64,000 nucleotides of DNA from Antedon mediterranea (taxonomy: Eukaryota; Echinodermata; Crinoidea; Comatulida; Antedonidae). Where the stretch lies: NCBI RefSeq assembly GCF_964355755.1, contig NC_092673.1:6577001-6641000 (forward strand). The letters run 5' to 3'. A program made the translations under genes and the position numbers. Below the pieces are notes generated by a model. That model had not been told where the DNA came from. It saw only the letters and a list, made by a program, of their open reading frames with translations, and did not search any database. Shown one piece after another: positions 1-11,244 of this stretch; the first letter of the stretch is position 1, and the number at the start of each line of letters is the position of its first letter.

Positions 1-3000
1 TTGTTCTAGCGTATACATATCCTGCTATTCCCATAGGTCTATGAAGTTCTGTTCGATGACTATCATATGTATTATTAGTATGAAGATCACAAAGTCCTTT
101 GCAAAATGGACATAACTCACGACAAGCTAAAAGATCAGATGTAAAGAATACAAAACAGTCATTTTTCATTTTATTAAAAGTACTAATATCATAACCTGTG
201 ATTATGCTGTCTTCGACGTGCTTCAATTCAAAAAATAAATTGTCTTTGAGCTCTTCCAAATCCATAATTCTATCTTCGTCAAAAATCTTAATGTCTCTTT
301 TGACACATAAGTCTTTATTTATCCTTTCAGTTAAAGATGGCCACCAAGACTTCATTGTGCTTGTTCCTTTCTGACACAAAGCAGTGATAGTTTGCCTTAG
401 CTCAGCAAATATTTCACGAACATTGTGATTATATACTGCTTGCAGTAACGTGTTACCCGTGTTATTGGTTTGGAAACAAGCTTTCTTGATATGTCCACGA
501 ATGAAGTTTTCAATAGCGTGTATGGGATCCGACAAATACTGGACAAAGCTTTTAAAATTATGTTTCTCTGCCATTACAATCAGTAAAGACGCATGAAGAG
601 ACATCTTATTAGTAAACAGTTTACTCTTTCTCAAATAGTCAATTACCTCTATTGCACATTTGTTCGGGAGAGAAACTTCAACCGCACTTTTAATCTCTCG
701 GGATATTACCGATGCCATCTTAACGCTTATTTGAAGCTCTCTACATTCATCTCTAAACATATGCCATAACCTGTCTCTTTGAAGTGTCATGTATATTTTC
801 AGGTCGTGTTCACCTCTATACTTGTCTTGCATTTCTTGTAAAATGGGTAAAAACCACTTGAAATTACAGATAGCAAGTCGAATCCTTCCTTTCAACGTAA
901 AGTAAAGTTTGTCATCTATTTTCACCGCTCCAATTTCACTTAGTAAAGAAGAAAAAAGATCCATTCCTAGATGTTTAGTGTAGTTACTTCCTTCAGATAT
1001 GTGACCTCTGATTGTTTTACTAAACTTGTCGCGGATTTTATGTAGGCTCGAATTTGCTTCAGCCAAGTAAGATCGCTTATCCAGACGAAATTTTAAAAAT
1101 CTTTGATTAAACAAAACGTTAAAATGTAAGTCCTTTTCTTGAACTTCAATTTGAGAAAGATCAGAAAGCAATACACGAGAAACTTCATCTCGATCACTCA
1201 TTAAATTTGACTCTACAACGATTCTTTCAAAAGACTCTACTACATCGATGTAATCTTCACCACCGGGTATGTCGGATATCCACTTATTCCAATTCTCAGT
1301 AAACTCACATTTAAGATTTGCGTCAGATAGGTTTTTAATTCTATGATCTTCAGCCAATTGTTTAGATTTTTGAAAAATTTCTTTTTCATACATGTTAAAT
1401 CTGGCATCGATTTCAGCTCTTCCAATGATTTTTTTTTTAACTGATGTAATTCCGTCATTCAATTCTTTTGTAGTCTCCTTACAAAGATCATCAAGTTGTA
1501 GTTCCATTTTGGCTTTCCATTGACAAGCAAATGTTTCTTCATCAAAATAGCCATTCATGCTAGATTTAAAAGTAACGATGTCTTGTTCTAATTTCTTCCA
1601 ATAACGGTCGAAGATATCTTTTCCATTGTGTTCCATCTCTTCAACTGTTATTTGCCTACATTCATTTCGAAGCTGGTGACTGTATATCATTGCATTTCTT
1701 CTAAATACACGAGATTGCTTCAGATATTCTGTATTCAAAGCATTAAAGGCCTGTATTTCGAAAGAATTCTTGAAGCTGAATACAAAATTTTGGCATAAAA
1801 TTGCGTTCCAAAGATCTGTAAGCATTATTGCGAATCCATCTATACTTCTTGGTTTGGAATTTCGCATGCATTCTACGACCCGTTGTTTTACTTGAAGAAT
1901 GCTGTTGCTGTAACCAGGATTAGGTGGCGCCATCGGTGGATCACCTTGCCACAGGCTGGGAACGTACACTATGTCTTTGTTTTCTTCAAAATGTATGACA
2001 TCGGAAAACGATTGATATTTTTCACTGCAATTTTCTTCGGCCGCAGCAATTTTTGTAATTTTATCCAACATTTCTCGCATGCTCCTTTTTTGTGTTGTAT
2101 TCAAATCTGATGCTGCTGCGTCAGTAACGTTTTGATGCAGAAATATGCAGCTAGGGTTGACATTAACATTTTCCATTTTTATAAATGCATGAACAGCAAT
2201 TTGAAGTGTGTCTTGCATGTCTGTAGGGTTCTCTCCCATAATATTTAGTATGGTAAGATTACCTAAACCAACAACAAATGTAGCTAGCTCGTTGTCATGA
2301 CTGTAACTATGTCGATAGCTGGCGAATTCAGGAGATCGCAAACCCTCGGTGTCAACCACCAAAAGGTAGTCACACTTGGTTTCTTCGTTTAATCCTGAAC
2401 CTAACGGCATCATTTGGGCAAAGACTCCTTTAGTACACCTGCCAGCGCTGACAGCAAATTGTAAACCAAACATGGTATTTAACATGGTGGATTTTCCACT
2501 GCTTTGAATGCCTAATACAGACAGTATAAAGAGTTTCTTATTGCCAACTTGGTATTTAAGAGATCTGAAAACGGCTTTGATCCAAGTAAGCGGCACATGG
2601 GATGCATCACCATCCATTAGCTCAATTGGATAACCATGTAGTAACATTTCTGCAGTAACTACTGCTAAATCGGAATTATCTGTTTGGAGTTTTAAGTCTG
2701 ATGACATTTCGTAATTCTGTCCGATTTCTCTGTTGAAATGTTCTAATCCTAATGATTCACGTGACAGCTTCTGCTCTAGGTCATTAAGTTTGTCTTTCAT
2801 TGATTGTAATGATGCTTTCGTCATTTCTGGTTTACATTTCGTTGCTTCACATAACCTGTTCCACTTTTCGATGTATTCAATTCGTATTGGATGCAGTTTG
2901 TCGATGCTATATCGGTCGGTCATTAACTTAATAAACCCATAGAAATATTTCCTTTTTATAAGCGAGTTCTTAAAAGACGCTCTAAACAACTTATAAGTAC

Positions 3001-4393
3001 ACTTCTTACGTTGGTTTTGGTTTACATCTAACTGTTTTTGTCGTAGGCCTATCATCTCTGACTTTATTTTGTCAACGTAATCTTCAATTTGCATGGTTCC
3101 TTTTCTTAGTAGCCGATGCTGTTCTTTAATATTCTCTCCGATGTTTACTGCAATCAATTGCAAAGGCAGCTCATGTTCTTTCCCATTTAGATATACACGC
3201 TTTAGCAACATGTTTACGCTCTGTTTTGCTTCCAAACAGTCTGGCAAATCTTCATCAACGTGAAAGTTCATCTTTCGTGCTACTTCGCTGCACATCTCGA
3301 TACTCCTATTCGGTAAGACATTCCGGTGAACTTCTTCAAAATATATGTGAAGACATTTCCATATTTCCCGACTTACTTTGAACTGGTTCATGTTTGACGC
3401 ATTAACACATGCTATTTGTTTTGCACCCCGACTAATAGATGACTTCTCAATTTTAAGAATCGTTTCTTTGAATGTTTGTCCAGGATTTCCATCTAAGACG
3501 AAAATCACATGACCGTTTTGTCTGTACAATGTTTCCAGTAACTCTGCATCATGTTCTTTAAAATCATCAGATGACACAAATACAATAGTGACCAGTGATA
3601 TCTCAGACAAAAATTGTGTCTGAGATCGGAAATCTGATGAATTTCCTCGTAGATTTATAAACGTAAGTGCATCTGAAAAAGTATTCTTATTTGTCTCGTT
3701 TGGAAAGTACCATGTCATTTCTAACAATCCATCTGACAGATTTCTTTGTAAATGACCTCCTTTGCATTCTGAATGAAAGAAAATATCATGTCTTTGCTCA
3801 TTTATGATGCAATTGACAAGTTTAGATTTTGACATTCGAGGTCTACCTATGCGAAGAGCAGACACAATAGGAAGTTCGTGAGCGGTCATAAACTTTTCAC
3901 AAGAAAACCCTGAACTTATTTTCCACTTCTTTCTAATTGTGGCTGTCCCCCAAACAAGCATCTCCCATTGTTTGTCTTTAACTGGTATCAGTAACGGAAT
4001 AGCCAACTGACAAGTGGACAATTTATCAATTAATGTTTGCCTTAAGAAATTGTCACAGCACAAGAAAATAGCCACTAGTGCATCTAGTGGACTTACTTCG
4101 TTACAATGATTTACGTCTTCTGAATAGTCTTGTAGAAAAGAAGACATTGAAAATACAGCAGCACTAGAAAGTGATTGATTTTGATCTAAATCATAGCATC
4201 TTCCCTCATATTTGCACATTAGCAGATTTTGTAAAATATACCAGGGTATTTTGCCAGGATCGCTGAGTTCATCTGGTGTAATCACACTTTTAGAAACTAC
4301 AAGTACTTCTTCCCGAGTTAGTTTTTTAGGATAGTAGTCCTGTAGTTGCAGATTTTTAACAACCTGCTGTTGTATGTCAATTCCAGTCGCCAT
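1..4393 (-). CDS. VLIG/GVIN1-URGCP-like very large GTPase, copy 1 (C-terminus beyond window)
   Basis: Single uninterrupted frame of 1464 codons from the ATG at 4393 (context gagATGG) to the window edge; I see no in-frame stop. The family (interferon-induced very large GTPase 1, up-regulator of cell proliferation) belongs to the dynamin superfamily; in vertebrates several members are interferon-inducible and act in cytosol and nucleus. The N-terminal third carries the family signature LSTCQLAIPLLIP after a block rich in hydrophobic helices. The G domain follows: P-loop GIQSSGKS near residue 630, DTEGLRSPE near residue 680, and HQNVTD further on. A long helical, charged C-terminal half follows. 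By comparison with copy 2 about 100 residues are missing at the left, giving roughly 1570 residues, shorter than the vertebrate proteins of about 2400. The long single-exon coding structure is typical of the family. Copy 1 is the only one of the two copies in this window that is not interrupted. Confidence 0.9.
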   Translation of the reverse strand, partial: MATGIDIQQQVVKNLQLQDYYPKKLTREEVLVVSKSVITPDELSDPGKIPWYILQNLLMCKYEGRCYDLDQNQSLSSAAVFSMSSFLQDYSEDVNHCNEVSPLDALVAIFLCCDNFLRQTLIDKLSTCQLAIPLLIPVKDKQWEMLVWGTATIRKKWKISSGFSCEKFMTAHELPIVSALRIGRPRMSKSKLVNCIINEQRHDIFFHSECKGGHLQRNLSDGLLEMTWYFPNETNKNTFSDALTFINLRGNSSDFRSQTQFLSEISLVTIVFVSSDDFKEHDAELLETLYRQNGHVIFVLDGNPGQTFKETILKIEKSSISRGAKQIACVNASNMNQFKVSREIWKCLHIYFEEVHRNVLPNRSIEMCSEVARKMNFHVDEDLPDCLEAKQSVNMLLKRVYLNGKEHELPLQLIAVNIGENIKEQHRLLRKGTMQIEDYVDKIKSEMIGLRQKQLDVNQNQRKKCTYKLFRASFKNSLIKRKYFYGFIKLMTDRYSIDKLHPIRIEYIEKWNRLCEATKCKPEMTKASLQSMKDKLNDLEQKLSRESLGLEHFNREIGQNYEMSSDLKLQTDNSDLAVVTAEMLLHGYPIELMDGDASHVPLTWIKAVFRSLKYQVGNKKLFILSVLGIQSSGKSTMLNTMFGLQFAVSAGRCTKGVFAQMMPLGSGLNEETKCDYLLVVDTEGLRSPEFASYRHSYSHDNELATFVVGLGNLTILNIMGENPTDMQDTLQIAVHAFIKMENVNVNPSCIFLHQNVTDAAASDLNTTQKRSMREMLDKITKIAAAEENCSEKYQSFSDVIHFEENKDIVYVPSLWQGDPPMAPPNPGYSNSILQVKQRVVECMRNSKPRSIDGFAIMLTDLWNAILCQNFVFSFKNSFEIQAFNALNTEYLKQSRVFRRNAMIYSHQLRNECRQITVEEMEHNGKDIFDRYWKKLEQDIVTFKSSMNGYFDEETFACQWKAKMELQLDDLCKETTKELNDGITSVKKKIIGRAEIDARFNMYEKEIFQKSKQLAEDHRIKNLSDANLKCEFTENWNKWISDIPGGEDYIDVVESFERIVVESNLMSDRDEVSRVLLSDLSQIEVQEKDLHFNVLFNQRFLKFRLDKRSYLAEANSSLHKIRDKFSKTIRGHISEGSNYTKHLGMDLFSSLLSEIGAVKIDDKLYFTLKGRIRLAICNFKWFLPILQEMQDKYRGEHDLKIYMTLQRDRLWHMFRDECRELQISVKMASVISREIKSAVEVSLPNKCAIEVIDYLRKSKLFTNKMSLHASLLIVMAEKHNFKSFVQYLSDPIHAIENFIRGHIKKACFQTNNTGNTLLQAVYNHNVREIFAELRQTITALCQKGTSTMKSWWPSLTERINKDLCVKRDIKIFDEDRIMDLEELKDNLFFELKHVEDSIITGYDISTFNKMKNDCFVFFTSDLLACRELCPFCKGLCDLHTNNTYDSHRTELHRPMGIAGYVYART

Positions 4394-4571
4394 CTCATTT
4401 AATTAGTTAAGCTTACGATATTATGACCATCAATCTAATAATCAAAATAAAACGAGTAAAATAGATCGGGATAAAACTACCATCATGCACAATTATTGCC
4501 TATATAGTTATTTTTTAAACAAAGATATAAGCAAATACAAAACAAATAAAAACAAATAAGATTTATCTTAC

Positions 4572-4635
4572 TGAGGGTAACTTCACCTTGATCGAAGCGA
4601 AATTTTACCAAATCACCATATTCACTGAGTTTAAT
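4572..4635 (-). other. possible 5' UTR exon of VLIG copy 1
   Basis: On the minus strand a 64-nt stretch is bounded by an acceptor (tgtatttcag) and a donor (gtaaga). It is open in one frame but would run into a stop if spliced to the best acceptor before the VLIG start (attttgattattag, near 4420), so if real it is a non-coding leader exon. The same stretch is identical at 42784-42847 in copy 2, which says little because the whole region is recently duplicated. Confidence 0.3.
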
Positions 4636-4699
4636 CTGAAATACAATTTTTAAGACAAACCGATTAAAGAATTTTGTTTTCCTATTAGGTTAAGGCAGA

Positions 4700-4920
4700 A
4701 ACTATAGAGAGCGTGCATATATCATGAATATTCATGATGCATGCCTGAGCTCATGACGTCATAATTGCAAAACACACTGTCTTCTGATGCACGTTCGCAG
4801 TGCAGCCGGATCGGAGTTACTGTACTCTTTTTCTCTCGATGTTGTTGTTAAATACACTGCAATTTTTTTGCGTTTTATAAAAATTATAATGCATATATAT
4901 ATATAACTTTAAACCAGGTC
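4700..4920 (-). promoter_or_regulatory. candidate VLIG copy 1 promoter: 18-bp palindrome, CRE, TATA-like tract
   Basis: The 18-bp perfect palindrome ATCATGAATATTCATGAT lies at 4721-4738; its core ATGAATATTCAT resembles a palindromic POU-factor site. It is followed by a full CRE, TGACGTCA, at 4754-4761, and by an alternating TATATATATA tract near 4895. All three are retained in copy 2 (palindrome 42933-42950, CRE 42966-42973). Position 300-500 bases upstream of the VLIG start codon suits a promoter. No GAAANNGAAA-type interferon response element was seen. Function is inference. Confidence 0.4.
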
Positions 4921-7372
4921 ACTTCTTGTCTTAAGTGTGCGTTTTATTAAGGATAATTATGATAAAAGACAAAAAACCAATGCACTACCAAAGTAGCTCG
5001 CGTCGAAAGTTAAAAAGAAAATAAGATAATTATTACAACAAAGTAAAAAAAAATATTTTGACGCTTAATTATTAAGTATTGTTTAGAAGACAAAATATTA
5101 CTGTAGGCCTACTTGGTTTCAAAAAATCTCAACGACCAGGTTATAATAGTGCCGGCCCCCACAGGCCTACTGTACTACACTGAACACACGTATGTATAAG
5201 CATATATCTAATTACATTTTCAGAACTAAATCACGTAGGCCTATGTCAATAGAGATAGACATATCGATTATGAACCTGGTTTGTTGAAAATGTCACTGAG
5301 AATTTCCTGTTTTGTACAGTCACTGAAAGCATACTATACTTTTACATACCGATCTAATTCCATTTAAAGGTTAACCCTTTGTCGTAAAGTGTACAACCAA
5401 CAACTACAAAACCTATATTATAATATCAATACCTAGGCCTATAGTTATTTGTCACAGTAAATTAAGAATAGTACAACTAGTTTAACAAGAAATACTGAAT
5501 ACATACAGTACGGTATGCCTATGTTACGTACGAAACAAATAAATTATAAAAAGGACTAGAATTATGTTCCAAATTTAAACGAGGAGGGGGGGGGGGGGGG
5601 GGCAACACAAGGTTTTCGCAAAACATACAGTATTTATTAGGTTTAAGTTTACTCGCTTTAGCCAGCTAAAACCTCAGAGGACATAATCAATAAGAAACGG
5701 TATCAACGCGAAAGCTATATTTATGTAGGCCTAAGGGTGACAGTTTTAATATTTTGTAAACTCGACTAATTGATAGGTCCAAGCTGCTGGACCCAAAAAC
5801 GTCTGGCTGGGAAGAGAGAGTCTATGAGGGCAACGGGTTGAACGATTTTGGATTCTCGACCTTTGATTGGTGACGCGAATCAACTGAAGATGTTACTCAA
5901 AAAGTCGAGCGGCTTTTTGTATGAAATATTTCTTGCCACATTTAAGCATACCACTACCATTTTTGGGCACATCACACTTTTTTTTGGAAACTAGTTTGAT
6001 AGTGTAGACAGGGCTTAAATTGCAATTGGTTTTTTGTTGGACGTACTCGCCGAACGACTACTACCGAAACTGAGTCGAGGAAGGGAATTGATGACGAATT
6101 CTGTACTTTCGGGGCTTTTATAGCTTACTGTTAAATATTATTAAAAAAAAACATTACATTACACTTTACTTTAGAGCAGTTTAGGGAAAAATTTTATTTT
6201 AACATTTTGTTTAGCAATATTGCTAATCAAACTGATTTTTGAGTCGATAAACATAGTTTTTCTATTGTATTTTTTGCTACACAATTTTAGAAATGTGTAT
6301 CAATAAGGCTGTTTTGTATAGCTTTTTGCTATGCTACACTGGCGAAATTATTCCCTTTATTCAACGAGAACTAAAGCCACGTAAACATCAAAGTGATAAT
6401 TATTGAAACAATGATAGGAATATCTATATATATAACATTACGTACATACATTTACACACATATTATACGAACCTTTATGTTGAACAGGGAACGTCCTATT
6501 GGTACTGCAGAAACGGCACATCGAATACTTTACTTGATACTTTATTTACCATTATATACTGTACATACTCAATTCCCTATGGGAATATTTACAAAGAGAC
6601 TACAATACTTTATTAGAATATCAATGCACTGAGTTACAAAAGAAGTTTCGAGTAAAACCTAATTCCGCATAGTACTATAAGGTATGACTATTTAATACGA
6701 TAGGCAATTATATATAAATATAAAAATTTAATCTATAACACTGACAGAGTGTTCTAGATGGCATATGATAAATAATTGCCGATTCAAAACAATTCCAATA
6801 TATTATCGAGAACTTGTTTGAATAACGTGTTCGTATTTCTACCACGCTTCGAGCATTTGTCATCTTGGAAGAATATCTTTTTCGTCATCCGATCATTATC
6901 GGATCTAATCATCATCTAAAGTGTTTTTTTCGCTAACCATTACGGATCATTCGTAAACATCATTGTTTCAATAATTATCACTTTATTTTTGCTAATGGGT
7001 AAAGGCTACTTATCTATGAATTTCACTTTAAGAAATATAATGCAACCTCCCCTTGCCATAAGCACAAACCGACCGATGGTCAGCTTTGTCAAATTTTGAT
7101 TTTTTGATTTTTTTAAAAATCTTATTTTGTTCCATTATATTAATGCCCTTACGTAAATTTATATATAGATACGGTGATTGTATTTTACAAAAAAAAAAAA
7201 AAGTTGTTGACATACTATATATATAAATAGCTCACGCTTAATATAGGAATTTCCAGTCTTTTAAAATATAGCTTTGTTGTAAAAGTAGGTGTTCTTGTGT
7301 CACGTGAGAAGACGTAACACAATACTGTATTGACTGTGTTATAACATCATTATTTCAATAAACAAACTAGAG
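4921..7372. other. intergenic spacer between divergent VLIG copy 1 and FYVE-like copy A
   Basis: No gene is supported. It holds many short aggcct-containing motifs, a run of 17 G at 5586-5602 that is absent from the duplicate (gaggagggcc there), and at 5941-6010 a truncated copy of the MITE described at 59957-60086. The spacer is largely collinear with 43100-48120 except for the foldback element inserted there. Confidence 0.5.
5941..6010. repeat. truncated MITE fragment
   Basis: The segment contains gggcacatcacac and ends in AGTTTGATAGTGTAGACAG, which matches the right half of the 130-bp element at 59957-60086. The left terminal repeat is missing, and the duplicate region near 47225 lacks the element. 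Confidence 0.5.
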
Positions 7373-7560
7373 TTATTATAGTGGTATCATAGAACTATTT
7401 ATAGGTCCATAGTGGTTCTAAGGGAAGGCCTACATAAATGTTTTTGATATGGCTAAGCAGCAGTTTCCAAACTTAAATTTTCAATTTAAATTATGGTCTG
7501 TGGTTTCACAGGCAATCACCTGGCCAAATCGGATTCCTTGATCTGGGACTGGCTGGGGTG
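7373..7560 (+). promoter_or_regulatory. single, degenerate copy of the CRE+CCAAT block upstream of FYVE-like copy A
   Basis: This block corresponds to the unit repeated three times at 48121-48640 in the duplicate. Here the paired motif TACGTCACAGCCAAT has decayed to a form without an intact CRE half-site or CCAAT box (tttcacaggcaat). The block ends in ggggtggtaagt, which resembles a splice donor, so it could instead be the end of a leader exon. Confidence 0.35.
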
Positions 7561-8573
7561 GTAAGTAACGACCAGTCGCAGCTCCAGTTCATTTTGAAAG
7601 AGAGGCAGATCGCTAGTGAGGGATTAAAAAAAATAACCATATCCGTGGCATGCGCAATACGCGTCGCTTGCTTAGTTTAAATTACTATAAATTATAGGTC
7701 CATGGTTTACCAACAGCATACAATATATTACACATTAAAACACACCAAACAAAAACAATCTTTCGACGAAGATTTTTGTTTGTTTTTCTTAAAATGTTTA
7801 TACTAACACTGTATCATTCATCGATCTTTGTACCTCATATAAATACTCGTTATCATTAAACCAGTCATGTGGAAAGTCTAGAACATCAAATATAAATACT
7901 GTAGGATCACAATTGCTATATTATTTGCTATATCAAATCAACAACCATCTTAAGCTATCAGTCTTGTTTAGTTGTTTTTATTAATCTTTTTTATACCAAT
8001 TGCATTTTTGAGTACTTTTAAAATAGGTCTAAAATACAAGCGGTAGTAGGTGTGCTAATCCAAGAGTGAGACTCATGAAATGACCTGTTTTAAATACCGA
8101 GTACAAAGAACATACTACGGTTGTTATTTGTTAGAAATGATAGCTTTAGTCTACATTGAATTACATGCTTGTCGATAGAAGCATGGCTATTTTATAAGGC
8201 GTACACAATTATAACTCAACCAATTTTTAAATGCCATTTGATTGGTTGATTTCATAGCACGTTGCATTTCGTCCCAATCAACTGTTAAAAAGTGATATTA
8301 TTCAATGTTTTCTAGCTTTTGTAACAACAATGAACATTAACAAATAGATAATTGTATCACGTGGTGAGAATCAATGCGACTGCATCGTCTATCAATCTTT
8401 ACCTAAGCCTAGTGACACCGATAGGTTTTACATTGAATGTAGGCCTATTTGTTAAATGGAGAGAAATGTTCATTCTTTAAAATACGTAAATGTTCTATTT
8501 AACCTAAAAAACATCGAATATTTTTACTACTGTATCATTTACCAACACTTATTTCTTAATCATTTTATATCAG

Positions 8574-11244
8574 GATTTAGAAATAAATCCGTTTGAAACA
8601 ATAGGCCTAGCACCTCATCCTCATCAAGAGCCTATTGACTGCTATCACAACTTAGAGAAGTTATTAACCATAATAGAAACACAACCAGAAAGAAGTAAGT
8701 TAATGATAGCCATGGTTATTATTTTGGGCAGCATCGGCACTGTATCTACAAATATAACTATTCGTCCATAGTGTGATATTTTTATTTGTTTTTATCTGCA
8801 TTCTTTCTATTATTTATTTACATAATGACATAATAATAATTTCTAATTCCACTTTTAATTAAGGTTAATTAGTTTTCTTCATATTTGCGTTTTCCTTTGA
8901 AAATATTTAGTATTTTTTCTAAATTTGTTAACAGCATACTTATTTCAAACGTAACAACTATAAATGCAAATGAAAGTATAAAACGCAATAATATAAATAG
9001 ATATGCTAGAAAAACCGATTTTCTGTCTCAACTTCTTAGAAAATTGGACTAAAAGGGTTAGAAGATTCTTTCCAAAACGAACGCGCAGCTGTCACACTAA
9101 TGCCTGTGACAGTACATTTCATTTCAATCCTGGTCACCATTGTCGACTTTGTAAAAACATCGTCTGTGACGAATGTTTTATGCATGTTCCGGAAAGAATA
9201 GTAGGTATGTTATTCTTTTAAATTAAGCTTAAAACAAAAGTATTATGTTTACTAAGCCGAAATCCAATCAAACATCTAAAGACAGAATTTTTAAAACATT
9301 ATTTTTTACCATTAATTAATATATATATACAGTATATCTTATTGAATTCCTGTATTGTTTTTTTTGTGTCAATTTGTCTACTAATTATCAATGTGTTGAT
9401 TGTGGCAGTAATTACGGCAGCTATAGTTATCTAGGATCGTTCATATCCATTACAAAGTGTCATTTTTAATAGCAAAACCATGTGTGTGTGTGTGTGTGTT
9501 ACTTATTGTTTAAATGATGTATTGTATGCATTTCATTTTTTGTCTTTAAAATACAGATACACTGCACAGACAAAAGGGCCAAGGAAATTTAAACAATAAG
9601 AACATCAAGGCGTGTCAGGCTTGTAATGAACGAGTCAAAGAAGAGTGGCTGATGTACAGCATAGACATACCAGATGGAGTTAGCATACAGGTAATACAAT
9701 GCTCAGTAATTAAGCGTAAGAACTATGTTTAAACAAAGTGGCGATAGACGAAAATTGCGTTTTTATTTTATTGGGTGTAGAATCATAATAAACCGTTGGG
9801 GGCGCTAATATATTTGTATGCACAGAGCAATCTCGATATTTATGTTGTAAACCTTAGAGTTAGATTAAAATAAATTTAAACAAGAAATATTTCTTACAAA
9901 AAATTGACGAAACAGTTTTAAAGATATATTGTCCCTCTGGAAAATAAATTTGTTTTTGAATGTGTCATTTTTGTTGTCACATGTGACATAATAGTTATTT
10001 TACCAGAAGAAATGTAACGTAAAGCAAAAAACACTTAAATTGTCTGTCAGACAACGGTTTTTGAGTTATAATTAAACGTTTCTTTTCTCTTTTTATATGT
10101 GAATAAATATAATTTTTTTGTTACAGAAGTGAATAACTTTGATATGAAATACAGACTCAATTTCTGTCACTTTAGTACAAACATGGAACTATAGTTATAG
10201 TTCCATGGTACAAACAAAAACTTTCATGGACTGTTTGATTTACAGTATTATATAATATCATGGGACTCATAAATACCAGAAATGCTTACGGATTTGTTAT
10301 TCAACCGTTAGACTCTTTTATCAGACGTTTTTTGGGACCTATAAATTATAGTCGAGTTTCCATTTTAGCAAAAATGTCAGTCTCTCAGTACTAAAACTGC
10401 TGCTTGCTTTATATCGGATTACGTCATCTCTTGTGACGTAGCAGGCTAGGGCAGCAGCGTGAAAAAATTGTTTAGCGAAATTCAATCACATGCGTATTTT
10501 AACATATTTAAAACAAAATTAGGCCTATATTAGGCCTATAAATATAAGTGGTGATAGAGATTGCCAATTGCGATTTTATTTAGTATGATAATTAAGATAA
10601 ACGGTTGGGGCACTAAGGGTCAAATTATATTTATGTTGTAAAACTAATAATTAAATTGAAATTAAATAAAAATGATTTGTTTATAGCGAAATTCAGAGTC
10701 CAATTGTTTTTTTGAATTGATGCAATACAACATTTACTTTAATACTTTTATTTTCCTAGAAACAAAAAGCTGAATATCGAATACAAAATTACAACACTGC
10801 TGTTAGAGAAGTAAGGTAAATATACAGAAATTGACAGAATTGGTACAGTATTGAGAAAAGATACACATCACAGTCATTATCACAATTGAATTAGAAACAC
10901 CAACTTGCGTTATAAAAGAATTGTACTATATATACAGTAGAGCTATGATATCGTTTCTTATATACGCATGCGCATGTTCAGTTAAAGATTTCGGATATTA
11001 CAAATTAAATTCGATGTTTCAAAAGTTTTATTTCTGTCATTAATTTTTAATTAAAAGATAAAACATTGAAAATAATCATGTAAAATAATATTATTTTAGT
11101 GTTTTATACGAATTTTAACAACACACAATTAAACGACAATACTTAATATCTTTTCAGAGAAAGAACGAGGCTCTATCAGAAAAAACGCTTACATCAAATG
11201 CGCGACCGTATTGATTCCATTCTCGACGAATATGATGAAACTTT
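8574..11244 (+). pseudogene. FYVE-like zinc finger gene, copy A (start and last exon missing)
   Basis: Five exons with consensus splice sites and matching phases: 8574-8694, 9040-9204, 9557-9690, 10760-10815, 11158-11244. They encode an N-terminal NPF motif (INPFETI), a zinc finger with CHTNAC, GHHCRLC and CDEC, its closing pair CQAC, and a charged helical region. The ORF stays open across all junctions. Relative to copy B, exon 10760-10815 lacks 15 nt in frame (five residues after the acceptor). The putative start exon of copy B (ccATG|gtaagc) is here ccatcttaagc near 7945, losing ATG and donor. The cysteine-rich last exon is absent: homology to copy B stops near 11835. A cryptic acceptor at about 11520 would add about 20 residues before a stop. 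Either a decaying duplicate or a truncated isoform gene. Confidence 0.7.
10182..10207. repeat. short perfect hairpin in intron of copy A
   Basis: A 12-bp perfect stem (CATGGAACTATA / TATAGTTCCATG) with a 2-nt loop is flanked by gtacaaa on both sides. It lies inside sequence related to the MITE family with ends agatatattgtccc (start near 9918). Confidence 0.5.

Noticed and set aside
1240-1458. Short frames within both VLIG copies (also 14762-14980, 1883-2110, 15405-15632)
   Set aside because: They overlap the long VLIG frame in another phase and recur in both copies only because the copies are near identical.
4394-4720. Interferon response element in front of VLIG copy 1
   Set aside because: No GAAANNGAAA or its complement was found; the vertebrate-type control cannot be claimed here.
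9481-9500. (tg)n tract in intron of copy A
   Set aside because: An ordinary microsatellite, shorter in copy B; no further structure.
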